DNA of 64,000 nt, taken from Sebastes aleutianus. Its lineage: Eukaryota; Chordata; Actinopteri; Perciformes; Sebastidae. The DNA lies in assembly GCA_916700875.1 (NCBI GenBank), contig CAKAKS010000066.1:14093361-14157360 (forward strand), read 5' to 3'. Made by a program: the position numbers and the translations under genes. A model generated the notes under the pieces. That model was given only the letters and a program-made list of their open reading frames with translations, made no database searches and was not told the origin of the DNA. Position 1 is the stretch's first letter. Every line of letters starts with the position of its first letter. This document shows, piece after piece, positions 11,596-24,000 of this stretch.

Positions 11596-14036
11596 GGTGA
11601 TCTCTTGAAACTGCCGTGTAAACACACCTTGCGATGACTCACCAAAACAATCTCTCTCTCTCTCTTTGACATTCCAGCCATGCATTTTACTCATGCGACT
11701 AATTTTAAAGCAAGCAATCAATGCATGGAAGTAATATTCATCAGTAGGGTATTTACTATGATTTGATATTTGATCCTTTACTGGATGCAAATGGTAAATT
11801 ATCCCTTAGAATAAGGAAGTGCTTTGATACCAAGTAAAAGAAACCGCATTAAAAGTCAGACTATTCCACGACAGATGAGCTAATGGTTGATTAAAGACAC
11901 AATTTCTATTGTGAGATTTCCTCGAGTAGAGAGGCTCCCAGACCAGTAATAACCTAATTGGAGAGAAGCCTCTAACTAGTGTTGCTCCTCTGTGTCCCTG
12001 TGTATAAATAGAGTCTATAATGGACCGAGGTGTGATGATGCCATCATTCATCTCTGCTCAGAAACACTCCAGGTTCAGGTCTTTGCTCATTTTCCTAATG
12101 ATGCTCTTGTTTTAGGTATGTTTTCACTTTAAGGTTTCTAAGATTCCAGCTTAATGGACTCTATTCATCACAGGCTTCTGTACCCAAGTCCGGTTCACCC
12201 AGCAAACTTATTTGACATAACAAATTGCCAAAATGAAAAGGCTCTTCCGCCGTGGAATTGGTATATTTTTCAAACCAATAGGTCTCCATTTCCTGTTCAG
12301 TGTGATTCTGCTGCGGTTATGTGACGGTGGCAACACCACTGACAAATGAATCTATTGTTTGCTAATTTACTTAACATGGCTATGTAAAGTGCTTTTTAAT
12401 TTCACATGTTAATTGACTAAAAGAGGCTTTCGGTGCCAAATTCCATTGGCACCAAATAATGGGAGGTCTCCTAAAAAGAAAAAATGGCGTCTTTTGGGAA
12501 GCATATCCCATATGATAGCCTGCGGTCATGCCATGCCTTTATGTGGTAGATTACTCCCTGGCTGCGGCCCAAAAAAGCTTGCTTTTTAACCACTGCTTCT
12601 CCCATTTGCCTCAGGATGCTCGTGGGCTGGCAGGTTGCACAACACATTACCATCCTGCAGCAGCTCTTAAAACACATTTTAGCCCTGAAACACAGCTGGC
12701 ACCTTGGCCGGCACTGCTGCGTTGGGCACGGGAAGGTACCAAACGTGGATGTTAGAGCGAAATTAAAATGGAACCCAGTTGGAATGATGGTAACGGATCT
12801 GCTCCGCTTTTCATTCCAAACACATCCCCTGTGCTGAGCTAACAACTCTTTGCGAGAGCGGGCTTTGATTATTGCAAACTAATTTGAAAGACATTATACA
12901 TTTGCGAAAAAGAGGGAGTTCACTGTATAATGCAGTGCGTGAGAGAGTGCTCACACGCATGGCTGCCTCTGTGTGCACCAGCTCACGCCAAATCCAGGGT
13001 CTATGTGTAGAGTTATGTGTTGCTAAACATCACTAAGATCCAACAGCCCAGTGTGATGCCTTTGGTTTCCAATCTCATGCTTCACGCCTGCTGCCCCTCT
13101 ATCATGGATTCTTATTTACAGGCAGGACCCTCGCTGAATCCCCCCGAGGAGCAGATGATGTGCAGGTCTAGGTAGAGACCATATCCCATGAATACTGTCC
13201 CTATCGCTATGAATACAATTCAAGAGTTCCAGTAACTGATCCAACTGGCTGCGCTACGTGCAGGGCAATGAATGCTGTCAACTTGAAAACCTTTTTTACT
13301 TCAGAATTAGGTTATTTCACATGTGAGTAGATGTCTATTGTCACTTTCGGGGAACCACAGTGCAGCTAAAACCCCGCGGATTATTAATCTCTGTGATATA
13401 AACGAACTAATGGCATTGACTGATTCTTTTTCTATATCCCGGAGCTGCTGTGGTTTTATTTAACAGAGCGTAGGACTCCACTCCACATTCCCTCTTTTTT
13501 TAAATGCATCATAAATTATGTCCTATCTTTAAACATGCCCAAAATGAAATGTGCAGGAGGAGGAGACAGTAAATATGAGCTGTCCGGTGCGTCTCTTGTC
13601 CATGTCATCAAGATGAGTGCATCCAGAGGCGCCACGGAAAGCTAATTGTGGGTTTCTGGCCCAGAAACACAAGCCTCCATAAATATTTTTTATTTATTTA
13701 TTGTTTTTAATGATTGTACAGCTCATGTTCTCAAGACAAAGATAGATTAATGCTGAGAAGTTCATGCACAGGCGCTCAAACACAAAATGTTGACATGGCT
13801 AAATAAGTCACCCTTCACCATAAAAAAAACTGCTGTTGATTTTTCTCTACTGTAGCAGAAAGCATAAAAGTAGATGTATTATCCTACCACCATACAGTAG
13901 ATGCATGATGTGGCTTCAAAACTAGTGCTGTGTATGATAACTTATACAATGTGTCTGACTACTGTAGAGAATACTGGACCCATACATTCTGATATTTTAC
14001 AATAAAATTAAGTTTGTTGTTGGAAAAAAATACACT
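11596..14036. other. Non-coding DNA, no gene recognised
   Basis: Mostly unique-looking. A short CT run lies at 11651-11665. The overlapping frames at 12471-12845 on both strands have no recognisable family. No repeat ends were found. Confidence 0.55.
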
Positions 14037-14040
14037 TTAA

Positions 14041-15048
14041 AGGTGCAGTGTGTAGGATTTGGCGGCATCTAGTGGTGAGGTTGCAGATTGCAACCAACTT
14101 CCCTCCCTTGTGCCAAGCGTGTAGGACAGTGGCTAAGTGACATATTATATTCAAAGCATAACAATAACGGTACAGAACAACTGATAAACGGTACAATTAA
14201 CCCAAATAGTGAACACAATAGCTGCAGGAAGTTTGTGTAAAACGATTGGATGAATTTTGAGCAGATTATTTCCAGTGAATATTGCATCAGAGATGAGTTT
14301 TCCTGTTATTTTTATGAACTTTTAACACAATTCTCTGTCTGTAATATGTTTTTTTTATAATTTTTGACAATCATACATACTTAATAGGCTTCTTTTTTGA
14401 CAAATTCAGTGTCTTCTTCTCCCTGACGCCCGACCATTACTCTATCAGCTCTTTGGTTGTTTTAACTGCGTACTTTTCTAATGAGGACTAAGCTGTTTAG
14501 CAGAGAGGGAAGACTCTGTGAATATAGCTTGTGTTCAGGTCTTCACCGTGCCATTATCATGTTTATATCATAAATAATAATCCAAACTTTAAAAATAACA
14601 ATTTAATGTACTAGCTCTCTTCACAGAAATGGATGAAATTTTGAGATACAGGCCAAATGAATATTTTTTTTAAAAGTTTTCTTACGCCCCTTAAAATCAA
14701 GAAAGCCTCACGACCCCTCGGGAAGCTTTGGCGGCCCCTAGTGGGTCGGGACCCCCAGGTTGGGAGCCAGTGGTGTTGGAGAATTACAGTGGCTGACGTA
14801 AAATCGTGAAAACGCGAATGTCCCTATCTAGTGGTGTTTGGTTTTTCCGTTCTTGGCTACTGTAGAAATATGGCAGCTGGCTCTGTGAAGAAGACCCTCT
14901 CGGTATGTAGATATAAACGGCTCATTCTAAGGTAACGGAAACTCAACGATTTGTATTGTCAGGTGATTATACACTAAAGAAAACATACTTATTAATATTA
15001 TATTCCATTTCTGCCCATTCATCCCCCTAAATGTTACACATTGGTCCT
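14041..15048 (+). mobile_element. TTAA-flanked MITE, split by a nested hAT MITE
   Basis: The element starts aggtgcagtgtgtagga after TTAA (14037-14040) and ends tgttacacattggtcct before TTAA (15049-15052). The ends are imperfect inverted repeats (aggtgcagtgtgta / aggaccaatgtgta). TTAA target use suggests the piggyBac type, but no transposase is present. Minus the nested 14127-14780 insertion it is about 354 bp. Confidence 0.8.
14127..14772. mobile_element. Non-autonomous hAT element nested in the 14.0-kb MITE
   Basis: It begins cagtggctaagtgac and ends ggttgggagccagtg, which are hAT-like termini (CAGTGGCT...AGCCA[C/G]TG). Eight-base flanks gtgtagga (14119-14126) and gtgttgga (14773-14780) match with one difference, as expected for a slightly aged 8-bp duplication. 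The right end (ggtcgggacccccaggttgg) is of the type seen in Charlie-like hAT repeats. No coding capacity. Confidence 0.8.
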
Positions 15049-15052
15049 TTAA

Positions 15053-17581
15053 AAGACTATTTTGCAGTTCATTTTCAATTCAGAACTAAATCAGCCCCTG
15101 TCTGGCACTTTGTTGTCGAGAAGACATTTACTCTGTATTATTTCTCCTGCATGAGATTGCAGATTAAAAAAGGCTGCAGTGAGCGCATCAGTGCACCGAT
15201 GTAGGAGAGATGCATAGTGGAGAACTTTTACAATGGCACACACTGTTTTCAACACTCAGATGGATGCAGGAAGTTAGCTGAAGTAACCTGATGGTGGTGG
15301 GCTGAAGGTGGATATCCCACAATGCTGCAGCCCGCCACCTCCCATTGTCTTGATAGGGGGAGCAAAGAGATGTACAGCGGTCTCAAATGGAGGTGGCATC
15401 TGGTGCCCAATTTGTCATGCCTGAATTACCCAGGAGCTGATAAAGGCTGAAGTTTTAATAAAAGTTGGGAGCAGCAGATAGCGGGGTGAAGGACACTGAT
15501 GAAGTGTCTTGGGGCCTATTTCCAGCTCGAGATAAGAACCTACAGAGAGAGGTGGGTCGAGGGTCTAGCGCGGTGCGATAATGCGCTGATGCCGGGGAAA
15601 AAATAAAAAGTGCTGTTGAAATGCAACACAGCGCACATAATGGAAAAAATAATAAATAAGCAAATAAATAATGATGATGATCTAAACGAGGAGAAGCCAG
15701 GGTGGAGGCTGTGGAGTCCTGAAGCGTCTCTGCCTGTAATTTGGCCACCCGCCAGCAGCCATTGCTCACCCTCAGCTGCGACGGCAAGCTCCAGATGTGC
15801 CAACGGCACGTTTTGGATTTTGCCAGCTGACTGCACCGTTTGATAGCCCGCTCTCTGGATGCCCATCACCGGCCGCAGAGATAGAATTAAATGATGATGA
15901 TCTTCCCACAAGTTGGGTGAGGAAACAACGCATATAAATCTTGATTTCATCTCAGCGTGAGAAGTCTTTATCCATCATCACTCTTAATGAACAAGTCATT
16001 AGCCGCGATGAATGGCGCTCTGGGCTCCTGCTCGCCACTGCTGCTTTTGTTTGCAGCTTTCGGGGGCAACTTCCTGTGCCCTTTGAGAGGGTCAAACTCA
16101 TTTCTCCAGATGTGGGGTAACCTCGCTGCTCCTGGGGTGGCTGCACACCCGTGTACTAAACAGGGTCTGGAAAAATGAGGAGGGTTTGTCTGTTTTTTGC
16201 CACATTGTCTGTCCCTTCAGCAAGACTCTGCATGCGCCATCATCCAGAGGAGCACATTAGCAAACTCGGTGGCCGCCCATTATGGTAATTATATGTGCAC
16301 AATCTTCCACTTGATGCAAGCACACTATGTAAACAGAAAAGGGCTTTTTGTTGTACTGTAATAGAAAACTACTGAGGAGATGTAAAAAGCCATGCTGTGC
16401 TCTACAGCTACTCTGTAATACAAATGTATACCATCAACAATGCGACTACACGGGATTTTTTTCTGTATCTGCCAACTTGATCAGTCTTTTATCTGAACTG
16501 ATAATTCCTGTGTGTTTGAAACGAATGGCGAACAAGATTTCTTCAAGACAAACATTTCCTGGGAGCCTTTCGTTTTTATTTACAATCATTGCGCCGCTAA
16601 GAGCATTGTTAAAGAATTTAACAGCGTGCACCGTATACCCCGAGGCTACCCGAATCTAAAACACCTACATAAAAGTTGGATGAAACTGTTGTGATCTTCT
16701 CCTCCTCCTCCTCTGAAGTACAACAGGGCTTGAAATATGAAGAAAAGGAAGGCATCAATCCAGCTGCACAGCGGTAAATGTGAAGAGATAAAGGTTGACA
16801 CGAGATAATTGAAAATATCTGGCACTAATACACCAGAGTCTGTGTTTGTATTTGAACATAAAGGAGGAGAGTGGCATGTGACTTTCCTTGTTAGTGACAG
16901 CTGCCATGTTCCCCAGTCTGCAGGGACGTACTGTACTGGAGGACTTGTACAGTATGTCTGAAGTTCCTCAAATCCCCCGAGACGCATCTTTACATGTTTG
17001 ATGATTTTCCTGAAGAGAGGTTCCAGTTAAATCTTTTCAGAAGTTTTTTGTGCCTTGAATTCCCCGAACGTTTAATAACAGAGGGACCAAACACAGAGTG
17101 ATAGTGAGTTTGTAGAGGCGACTGTTTTACCCATGGGATTATTCCTGCTCTTTTAAAAAACAACGTTATAATTTCAGTTTTTTCTAATAGCAGTGTGCGC
17201 CCGATGAGCAATGCTACCACTACACTGTGGTTTCCTGGTGATCAGTCTAATGCTTCAGCTGATGAAATAGAAATTTACTGATGTTGTGGATACGCGCCAT
17301 ATTTATCTGTGTTTCCAGTTTCAACACGCGCTCAGTATAGGTGCAGAAGTGAAATACCCATTACTGCATGTGTCAGTGTCATAAACAATAGCGTCGACTC
17401 CTCGGAAGGAGGCAGGGCGGTAATGGAGGCAGTGCATCAATGTTCAGCACAAGGTCTGCAATTCACACCAGGACAACACTCACCTGAGCATCAAGAGTGC
17501 TGCTAGGAGACGGTGTTAACAGGAGCACATGTGTAGAGGTAAAAACAGCTCTGTATATATATATTTATATACGCACAAGAC
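15053..17581. other. Non-coding DNA, no gene recognised
   Basis: Longest frames (15455-15950, -; 16646-16987, -) overlap one another and are low in protein-like features. A small hairpin lies at 16926-16957. Nothing else was supported. Confidence 0.55.
16926..16957. repeat. Short hairpin
   Basis: acgtactgtac and gtacagtatgt form an 11-bp stem with one mismatch around a 10-base loop (tggaggactt). It did not match any microRNA precursor I know. Confidence 0.4.
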
Positions 17582-17585
17582 TTAA

Positions 17586-18550
17586 AGGGTCAGTTCACTC
17601 AAATCACAAAAAAAAAATCTTATTTTCTCAATTACCCCTCGTGGTATCTAGTGATGTAGATAGTGTCCGTTGCATTAGGTTTTGAGATGACTGCCACGGA
17701 GACTTCTCCCAACACATTAATACAGTGGAAGTGAATAGACTATCATGTGTGGGGCTCAAACTGATAACCTTAACAGAAATGTCTCTTTCCAGAAATGCTT
17801 GTTATCCACAGACCTCACAACCTCACAAGGGATGTCACAATACCAGAAATTTAGTAGTCGATACCAATACCAGTGAAATTCCACGATTCTCGATACCCAA
17901 TTCGATACCACGGTAAAAAACAAAAATAAAACAATACATTTTCTCTCTATTATCTGTTTTATATTGCTGTGAAAACATCTCCTTCAAACAACTGTAGTTA
18001 TTCAGGTGTCTCACCAAAATCGAAATTTTACAAAATTACATTTGAACACATCTTGATACAGTGACGTTATAACTTATCTTTGCCCAATACTCATTTTTAC
18101 TGAATAGAGCTTGAACGAATCATAACTGAACTCAATGCAACCTCTGTTAACCTTGGACATCCATGCCGTTAACGTTAGCTCTTAGCTCCGTGCAGGACCG
18201 TGCTGTTCACCGACTGCTAACAGCTAACATTAACTAGATTTCCTCCTGCCGATTTCTACATGGATTTGTTGTTCACAATGTGGCATTATCAGGGAAAAAA
18301 TGGGGTGCATCCCCTGGGCGCGTCGATAGTGAGTTTACTGCATCCTTTCATCCTGAGAACTGTATTTTTTTACATTCGGTATGAATTCCTTTCAAATAAA
18401 ATGAGTTAGAAAATAAAATTAGAGTTCAAATTACATGAGTTGTTGGTTCAAACAGGAGATGTGTTGGGAACATTTGAAGTCTCAGTGTAGGATAAATGTA
18501 AGCAAGTACAACCAAAACTATCTGCATGGTTAGATGGGTAAACTGACCCT
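17586..18550 (+). mobile_element. TTAA-flanked MITE with agggtcagttcac ends
   Basis: TTAA (17582-17585) precedes agggtcagttcactc. The right end gggtaaactgaccct precedes TTAA (18551-18554). The ends form an inverted repeat agggtcagttcac / agggtcagtttac. The middle holds gggatgtcacaatacc (17830) and cgataccaataccag, a phrase typical of a separate hAT-like family, so a nested fragment is likely from about 17828. Its far end was not found. Confidence 0.8.
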
Positions 18551-18554
18551 TTAA

Positions 18555-20209
18555 ATTAAAGAAAATAATGGGCTTTTCTTACAAGCAAAGTCATGTATAC
18601 ATTCATTATTTCTCACCAAAATGCATCTAGGCCTAACCTAAGCATTGAATACATGCAGCGGATTCAAAAAATATATTTATATTCTAAATCCTGCATTTAT
18701 ATCTATCCATGTTTGCTAGATTGCAGTCTCCTTTTTCCCTGCTAGCACAAATACATGTATGTTTCTTGGTGCATTACAGCCAGTGTGTGAAACTGTCTGC
18801 AGGAGTGTGTATAGCATTGCTGTGCGTGTGCATGTCATACAAACAAAGCAGGGTCCCACTCATAAAAACATTGCTCCATAGCACCACTAATGGTCAAACG
18901 TCCACAGGGTACCTTTAATGATGCACTAACAATGAGGGCTGTACCTGTGACTCTTGTCAGAAATGATTAGGTGCAGTTTCTGTTGTTTTAAATGAAACTT
19001 TTGATTCATTAAAATGAAACTTTCATTGATTTCTTATATAAAACACACATACATATCTCTGACATTGGTAATAGTAACTCGTGCAGTACATGTGAACAGT
19101 CCTAGACTAAAAAATAAGGCAAAAGTGTTGTGAAATTTTAAGATGCTCTTGTGCATACACAGTATTTGGGACATTTATTTTGATCTTTCATGTTGCAGGT
19201 CAAAAGGTCGTCTTTACCCTCTCTCAGCATAAGTGCATCCAAATTCAGCTTGGCCTTTTTGTAATGAATAATAGAGGAGCTAAAGTCTTCAAGGGGCTTA
19301 AGTCTATAAAGCAGTTACATACAGTAGATCTCTCATGACCTGCTATGTGATGGTGCCTGAGGCAGAAAGAAAAACAAGCACAGAGGGGCTTCTTAATCTG
19401 TGGGAGAACATATTTAGAAGTTCAGATTATCACAAGTAGAGAAGCGGAGCTATATTTGAAAGGATTCCTATACGTGAAATGTTTTTTTCCTAAGTGGTGC
19501 TGAGCTGAGGAAGAAATGTTGGTGTGAAGGATTTATTGCAAAGCTCCATTCACCCTAATTGGAAAACTGTGGTTGTAGCTCGGCATGCTTCTACCCAGTA
19601 GTACAGCTTTGAATATGGCAGCATTCTCTTGCATGATAAGAGGCTGAATTACAGCAAACCACTGCAGGAAAAAACAGCCACTGATCACTGACCAAGAGTC
19701 CCAGTGTCCTTGCTTGATTTTGCCACAAAACTGAATCTCAGCGAGTGCTTGACAACCTTTGTGATGAGCAGTGAGAGTGCTGCCAGCTCATGGCACCTCT
19801 TCTCTATGACTGTCTGTCGCTCCTCTACTCCAGTGGTCATATCGGCAACCTTTCCACGCCGTATACTCGGTGGTGTCCTTGAGTTTTGCTTGGTAGATGG
19901 CTCTGAATATTTTCCCGGGGGAACCTCCCTCAGCCGTTCTGCTGCCCCTGGGACCAGAGTCTCAGGTGAGGTTGCTCAATCTCTCAAAGTGAGGTGATGA
20001 GTTGTGGGTCATCTTGGTCTTACTGCTGCAAAAGCAAGCTCATTCCTGTTGACCCAAGTAAAACAAATAACTAATTTAAAAGAGGTAGTAAGTGATAATC
20101 TACCACCTCAGCTTATGTACACACGTGCAATGATGTCCTTTCTGCTTGATGGGCACCAAAGATGTCTTTCAAACTTGCCATGGACTGATAATTTGACTTA
20201 AGGCTAGTT
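18555..20209. other. Non-coding DNA with one ambiguous open segment
   Basis: Around 19685-19975 both strands stay open for about 97 codons (+ strand 19704-19997; - strand 19975-19685, with no early ATG). Neither translation resembles a family I recognise. It may be an old coding or retroelement fragment, or chance. Confidence 0.4.
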
Positions 20210-20455
20210 GTTACGTACTTTTGTTACGTTGTTACTGTACGTATTTTACCTTTTTTACGTACATTTTTAAAGGCCAACCATGACGTTTTTCTTCAAGGGA
20301 GTGGTTTTGTTGCCTAAACCTAACTGCGGACGTTACCATAGTTTTGTTGCATGGCGTACAGATGACAAAAGCCTAAATTGCATCCTCATGACACGAGGAA
20401 TGTCTTTGTAATGTTGTGCTATTTATGCACCTTCCCGTGAGACCGGGTTGCAATA
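20206..20455 (-). repeat. MITE of the 'ggcgtat...tttaggcaac' family, copy 3 (partial, reverse)
   Basis: Reverse-oriented match to the 10.9 and 37.1 kb copies: ttacgtacatttttaaaggc, ccatgacgttttt, gtttaggcaac in reverse (gttgcctaaacctaac), ttgtgctatttatgcacc and cgtgagaccgggttg. It lacks the distal part of the family. Confidence 0.7.
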
Positions 20456-20652
20456 TGATCCAGTCCAATACAGCTGCAGCACAAACTGTGGCCTCAAATA
20501 AGTCACATTACAAAAATAAAGGAGGAAACTCAACTAGAGTTGAATTAGAGTCTACTTTGCAGCTGGGAAGGCACACATCAGAGAAATAAGAAATAAGAAG
20601 AAGACATTTTGAGAACATTTAAAAGTAAATGTTGATATAAATGCATAAAAAC

Positions 20653-21046
20653 TAGTGTTGTTCCAATACCGATACCAGTATCGGAAATGTGTCAGATACT
20701 GCCCAAAATTCGGGATTGGTTATCTGCAAGGACGCCAGTCTATTCACCGATCCAATACCATAATTAATTAACCCCCCAAAAAATCTACTTGTTCAACCGG
20801 AAATCAATTCTTCTACGCCGCTCTAAAACAGTCGCCTTCACTGTGCTGTCACCCTGGATGTAACGTGGCTGCCACTTCAACTACTGTTTTAGAGCAGCGA
20901 AGAAGAACTGATTGCAGGTAGCTTGTCACAGCTGTTAAATAATAATAACTATATATATTTTTTTAATCACGCTGGTATCGGATCGGTACTCGGTATCGGT
21001 TGATACCACAAGTTCAGGTATTGGGAAGGAAAAAATGTCATCTCTA
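20653..21046. mobile_element. Non-autonomous hAT MITE with perfect 8-bp duplication
   Basis: It starts tagtgttgttccaatacc and ends aaaatgtcatctcta; the ends are complementary (tagtgttg / tagagatg). ATAAAAAC is duplicated exactly at 20645-20652 and 21047-21054. The interior carries inverted GATACC/GGTATC motifs (cgataccagtatcgg near the left end, ctggtatcggatcggtactc near the right). No coding capacity. Confidence 0.88.
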
Positions 21047-21054
21047 ATAAAAAC

Positions 21055-24000
21055 GAGTCGTTTTTCAATTTGAAATATTTTAAAACTACTTCCTGCTGAC
21101 TCTGAATGAAGCTTGCTGGCTGGGACAGTACAGGAGTTCATCATATGTGCTATTAATTCTTATCTAAATAAATATAACAAATGGTGTCTCTATGATACTG
21201 TGAGCTACAGCACAATACAACAATAAGCAGAAATGCAGCCCTTCAGATAAAAGACACTGGTGCTGAGAGTTTGATGGCACACTGGATCCAAGCAGCTTTT
21301 TTCTCCACAGTGCTGTTATTTCCCTGGTTTAAGGTGAACGTAATGCAGCTGCTGATGGCTGTTGTTGGAGAGAGAGGCAGAGCGATACGGTGATGACTGT
21401 GGCCTTGTCAGTAATTCAGCAGATCAGATGACACTTCAATAGAAGAGCTCGGGTGTGGGGTGGAATTTGAAAATTGAGTTGACAACACCGACTATAAAGG
21501 CGTTATGGTTTCTGGTATTGGTCTTTAAACGGCTGGTGATTCTGTTGTTGAACAATGTGCTCGTGAACGATTGCTCCATGAAACGGCAATATTGCCTCTT
21601 GTACTTAAAAGTTCTGGCTTTAATATTTTAGTGTAAATTGAATAACGGCGCAACAGGGAGTCTCAGTAGGTGTGGATGTAGTGTAAATGTTGCAGTTCAG
21701 CTTTGGCCTGCGTGGCGTGATAAATGCTCATATTAGCTATTCAGTAATTCTTGTGAAAATAAGTCAGGAAGCAGCATTTCTTATTCTTTAAGACCATCAA
21801 AGAGTGAAATTGCACAGAGATTATAAAGCAGCAGTGATGCAATATTTTTTTAAGAGGTGCGAACGCGCCGGATTTAAACAAAAGCAGCTGTGGTGTAACG
21901 TTAACGTTGCACTGTGCTGTCAAGATTTCCGTTTAAAGTGTTATTTTTTTTCACTCTCGCAGTTCTGTCTGATTTAAAATGGTTCGGAGGAACAGTCTGC
22001 AAATCCTCCTTGAGCGGATTACAGCTGAGGTTGGAAAACTTGGGGGCAATTTCATGTACTTGCTAAATTGCATAGATATCAGTGAGTCAGAGGCATATAA
22101 TACTTTAAAGTCCATTTTCTTGGCATTTTTTTATTTCGGCTAAAAGCATCACTGTGACTTTGTTGCCTCCCTGCGCTGAATTAAGAAGTCCATCTAAAAC
22201 ATTTTTATATTATTAATAGAAAAATGCATTTCATATGGACAATGTTGCATTATGTGCGTGTGGTCCTGTATTAACAGAGCTGTGAGCGCTCTGCATGTAC
22301 CGTACCGGGAGGTGTGATTTTCTAAAGGCAATTGCGTCAGCTTCTGAAGAATGCCTTTATGTTTCCAAACCCGGCTCTTTAACACACATTTCAGAGGAGG
22401 GCTGTCAGCTTATGGCATATTAGCTGGATGGGTCTGTTTCCCGTGGGACGCGAGAGGCTAGCTTGGAGGGATCCCAGGGAAGAAATGGAAGACACACACT
22501 GTGAAATGCTTTGCTCTGTCATTCCAATTCAGCACAATAAAAATCAAACGCAGCTCGGCCACAGACCACAGCTTCACCTGGAGCCGTCCACGGTACAGCA
22601 CCAGCCTCAGACGCCGTACAGCTGTTGTAAAAATACTGCTGTCCACATTCATTTTAGACTTTATAAAACAGTGGACTATAATTGAAAAATAAGCATTTTC
22701 CTGCACAGCGATATAGCCCATAACTCACATGCTGCATCCACAGAAATCTTTAAACATTATAGTTTAAATAGCACAGATCTGAAATAACGCATTATTCTTT
22801 TGAGTGCTTTTGACATTAAATGGAAAGCAAAAATCTAAAATTGTAGGTATTACATCTGAATTGTCCTTTTATTTCATATATTAAAGGGTAATAAAGGGTT
22901 GTTATATCATTTTATTTTCTTAAAGCTGCACTTTTTAGCAGGGAAGCTCTCAGTGTGCTCTCCATGTTGTGTTCTACATTGCTGACTGAGTACAGTAAAA
23001 CAACCTCCGCCACGCTACTTGCCCTTATGGACCCAGAGAAAAAACATGAAATCAATACTGCATGCATTTCAAGCAGGAAAATTCTGTTATTGAGTATACC
23101 GCTATATAATGGTTTCCATTATTGACATCTATGAGTTATGAAATAAAACCTAATGCAATGAGGATGAGGAAAATAGTATTTGAGGGTTTTTATTGGATCA
23201 ATTTAAAGTCGGAGCAGTGCCTTCTGATGACAATAAAATGCTAATCTCGTCCCGTATATACAACATCAAAATTTGAAAAGTGCAGAGGTATCAAAAATGT
23301 TAACACAAGACAGAGAGGGAGAAATAATCGGAGTATATACAGACTTGTCTCTCTTGATTTTTGGAGGGAAGTTGTGCTGGAATTTAACTTGACAGTCGTG
23401 AATGTGATTGGTTTGGTTCACCAAACACAGAGCGATGGGCTCCATGTAGGAACATATTTGTTCACAGATTATGCAGGTACATAGAGTTGATGTGATAAAT
23501 TGGTCAAATAATCAAGTTATTTATGGCAAAAGAAACTTCTTTTTATTGTGCTTCTTCCGCTTTTGACAAAAGAAGAGTGCGATAAGTCTAGTGCATGTTG
23601 TTTCTATCTGTAATCTGGGGCTAAGGAATTTCCCCTGCGGTGATAATGGTTGGCTCAACAGTGCGATATGCGGTATTAATGCTAATTTTTTTACATTTAT
23701 TTGTTCATTTTTATTAAAGCAAATACATTTTTGGGGCTTTTTTTGCTTTTTTTTGCCTATATTTATATTTTATATATTGAATTTGTCATGCAATAATCAC
23801 GAAAATCCTAATGTGTGTTTAACAATCTCTTCACAAAACGGAGCTTGTGCATACAGTAGTCAGTGGGACTGTGCTATTGATGCAGCCCTCTGAACATGGC
23901 TGATCTCAGATGACCCTTCCTCTTCTCTCCCGCATAGCCCCCCCACCAAACCCACCCCCCTCCCCTTTCTTATCCATTACATGGGAGCTGAATGATGGTG

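Noticed and set aside
15540..15950. 136-codon open frame on the - strand
   Set aside because: Overlaps another - strand frame and a + strand frame; no recognisable motifs or membrane/signal pattern that would single it out.
16926..16957. Hairpin as a microRNA precursor
   Set aside because: The stem is only 11 bp with a small loop, and the sequence matches no microRNA I know.
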